Positions 5,062 through 6,511 of a stretch of 6,511 nucleotides of DNA are shown piece by piece. Position 1 is the stretch's first letter. The number at the start of each line of letters is the position of its first letter. The translations under genes were made by a program, and so were the position numbers. The DNA is from Acidimicrobiia bacterium (GTDB lineage Bacteria; Actinomycetota; Acidimicrobiia; Acidimicrobiales; Acidimicrobilacustridaceae). Below the pieces are notes generated by a model. That model searched no databases, was not told the origin of the DNA, and saw nothing but the letters and a program-made list of their open reading frames with translations. The stretch is from NCBI GenBank assembly GCA_016462055.1, contig JAEMTX010000001.1:1-6511 (forward strand), read 5' to 3'.

Positions 5062-6486
5062 GTGCAGGAACGCACTCCCGAAGAAGTACTGAAGCTGGTG
5101 AAGGATGAAGGCTGCGAGTTCGTCGACCTTCGCTTCTCGGACCTGCCCGGCATCATGCAGCACGTGACCATTCCGGCTCACGTTCTGAGTGAAGACCACT
5201 TCACCGAAGGCCACGGTTTCGATGGCTCATCGGTTCGTGGTTTCCAGGAGATTCAAGAATCGGACATGGTGCTCATCACCGATCCGAACACCGTGTACAT
5301 GGATCCGTTCATGAAGCACAAGACCGCGGTCATTCATTGTTACGTGGCCGACCCGGTAACGCACGAGAGCTACTCGCGCGATCCGCGTTATGTCGCAACC
5401 AAGGCCGAGGCGTACCTCAAGACCACTGGTATTGCCGACACAGCATTCTTTGGTCCCGAGGCCGAGTTCTTCGTGTTCGACGATGTTCGTTTCGACACGC
5501 AGCCCAATGGCTCGTTCTACATGGTCGACTCCATCGAAGGTGAATGGAACTCCGGCACCGACGAAGGTCCGAACCTTGGTTACAAGCCACGCACCAAGCA
5601 GGGCTACTTCCCCGTGCCGCCGATGGATCACTACCAAGATCTTCGCGGTGACATGACCCTCGCTCTTCACGGCGTTGGCATCGAGACCGAACTTCATCAC
5701 CACGAGGTTGCCTCTGGTGGTCAGGGCGAAATCGGCATCAAGTTCAACACCCTGCTGAAGATGGCCGATCAGCTCATGACCTTCAAGTACGTCTTGAAGA
5801 ACGTTGCATGGCAGGCCGGCAAGTCGCTCACCTTCATGCCGAAGCCGATCTTCCAAGACAACGGCTCGGGCATGCACACGCATCAGTCGCTTTGGAGCGG
5901 TGGAGAGCCGCTGTTCTACGACGAAGCTGGTTATGCCGGACTTTCCGACATGGCTCGCTGGTATATCGGTGGACTTCTCGCCCACGCCGGCGCCGTCATT
6001 GCTTTCACCAACCCCACCACCAACTCGTTCAAGCGTTTGGTGCCGGGTTACGAAGCTCCCGTGAACCTCGTTTACAGCCAGCGCAACCGTTCAGCGTCGA
6101 TTCGTATCCCCCTCGCTTCGCAAAGCCCGAAGGCCAAGCGCATCGAGTTCCGTTGCCCCGACTCCACCAGCAACCCGTATCTCGCTTTCTCGGCGATGAT
6201 GCTTGCTGGTCTCGACGGCATTCAGAACCGCATCGAACCGCCGGCTCCCGTCGACAAGGACCTCTACGACCTTCCGGCTTCAGAACTGGCCTTGGTTCCC
6301 CAGGTTCCCGCGACGCTCGAAGCAGCACTCGATGCACTCGAAGCGGACAACGCATTCCTCAAGGCCGGCGGTGTGTTCACCGACGATCTCCTCGAAACAT
6401 GGGTCGAGTACAAGCGTAAGAACGAGGTGGATGCGATCCGTTTGCGCCCGCATCCCTACGAGTTCTCGATGTACTACGACATCTGA
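5062..6486 (+). CDS. glnA: Type I glutamine synthetase, GSI-beta (adenylylation-regulated)
   Basis: This 474-residue enzyme is the probable principal ammonia-assimilating glutamine synthetase (GlnA1 type), a cytoplasmic dodecamer using ATP, glutamate and ammonium. Catalytic residues are complete: the FDGSS loop (53-57), metal ligands E133 and E135 (GPEAEFF), E215 and E223 (HHEVASGGQGE), H272 and H274 (GSGMHTH), substrate residues R325 and E331 (FKRLVPGYEAP), E362 and R364 (RIEFRCPD). Y402 in KDLYDLP is the tyrosine adenylylated by GlnE in enteric and actinobacterial GSI-beta enzymes, and the 474-residue length with the beta-type insertion agrees. The start is GTG, with AGGAGG four bases upstream and an N terminus beginning directly in the conserved EEVLKLVKDEGCEFVDLRF segment. 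Codons are strongly C/G-ending, as in highly expressed genes. The gene is divergent from glnA2 and the GlnR-like regulator; candidate operator elements lie between. A matching adenylyltransferase (GlnE) is not in the window. Confidence 0.97.
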   Translation: MQERTPEEVLKLVKDEGCEFVDLRFSDLPGIMQHVTIPAHVLSEDHFTEGHGFDGSSVRGFQEIQESDMVLITDPNTVYMDPFMKHKTAVIHCYVADPVTHESYSRDPRYVATKAEAYLKTTGIADTAFFGPEAEFFVFDDVRFDTQPNGSFYMVDSIEGEWNSGTDEGPNLGYKPRTKQGYFPVPPMDHYQDLRGDMTLALHGVGIETELHHHEVASGGQGEIGIKFNTLLKMADQLMTFKYVLKNVAWQAGKSLTFMPKPIFQDNGSGMHTHQSLWSGGEPLFYDEAGYAGLSDMARWYIGGLLAHAGAVIAFTNPTTNSFKRLVPGYEAPVNLVYSQRNRSASIRIPLASQSPKAKRIEFRCPDSTSNPYLAFSAMMLAGLDGIQNRIEPPAPVDKDLYDLPASELALVPQVPATLEAALDALEADNAFLKAGGVFTDDLLETWVEYKRKNEVDAIRLRPHPYEFSMYYDI

Positions 6487-6511
6487 GCCGACTGGCTACG
6501 ACATCTGAGCC
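6474..6511 (+). repeat. 16-bp exact direct repeat across the glnA1 stop codon
   Basis: CTACGACATCTGAGCC occurs at 6474-6489, where it encodes the last residues and stop of glnA1, and again at 6496-6511, ending at the window edge. The offset is 22 bp, so the second copy is in another frame. It looks like a local tandem duplication; its full extent lies outside the window. Confidence 0.75.

Noticed and set aside
5227..5985. Minus-strand open frame of 252 codons opposite glnA1
   Set aside because: It is the mirror of a strongly codon-biased gene; the GC-rich third positions of glnA1 suppress stops on the other strand. No ribosome site or recognisable motif.
5808..6419. Second plus-strand frame of 203 codons within glnA1
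   Set aside because: Arginine- and serine-rich shadow translation fully inside a certain gene.

Overview
The window looks like chromosomal DNA of a moderately GC-rich actinobacterium, possibly of the Acidimicrobiia (an inference from protein style only). The clues are a GlnR-like OmpR-family regulator, the pairing of an adenylylatable GlnA1-type and a GlnA2-type glutamine synthetase, GTG start usage, and promoter-like TANNNT -10 boxes. There are no mobile elements, CRISPR arrays, tRNAs or rRNAs. All gaps between genes are shorter than 300 bases.

Left part (1-2386, + strand). The window opens in the last codons of an A-type iron-sulfur carrier (HesB/ErpA-like), closed by a very stable UUCG-loop hairpin. 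Next is a close-packed trio. It starts with a 547-residue protein fusing a two-[2Fe-2S] domain of the xanthine dehydrogenase/CO dehydrogenase small-subunit type to a shortened molybdopterin-subunit-like region. A RidA-family imine deaminase follows 4 bases later, and a 55-residue membrane protein 10 bases after that. Their spacing suggests co-transcription.

Middle (2387-2826). A monocistronic cold-shock protein gene (66 aa) has a good Shine-Dalgarno sequence, a plausible promoter and a second UUCG-loop terminator with a U-rich tail. The minus-strand operon converges on that terminator.

Right part (2827-6511) is a nitrogen-assimilation locus. On the minus strand, a type I glutamine synthetase of the GlnA2/GSI-alpha kind (444 aa, no adenylylation tyrosine) is followed 5 bases later by a GlnR-like winged-helix regulator whose receiver domain lacks the phosphoacceptor aspartate. 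Divergent from them is a GSI-beta glutamine synthetase (474 aa, adenylylation tyrosine present). The 214-base divergent region holds two elements with the 11-bp periodicity typical of OmpR/PhoB-family binding sites: a GTTCAC direct repeat and a GTCAC-N6-GAACC pair resembling half of a GlnR box. The simplest reading is a self-contained circuit in which the regulator controls both synthetases from the shared region. A 16-bp exact direct repeat spans the glnA1 stop codon and ends at the window edge.

Most of the content is conserved housekeeping. The least ordinary items are the fused and shortened molybdo-hydroxylase-like protein beside ridA, and the direct glnA2-regulator linkage opposite glnA1.
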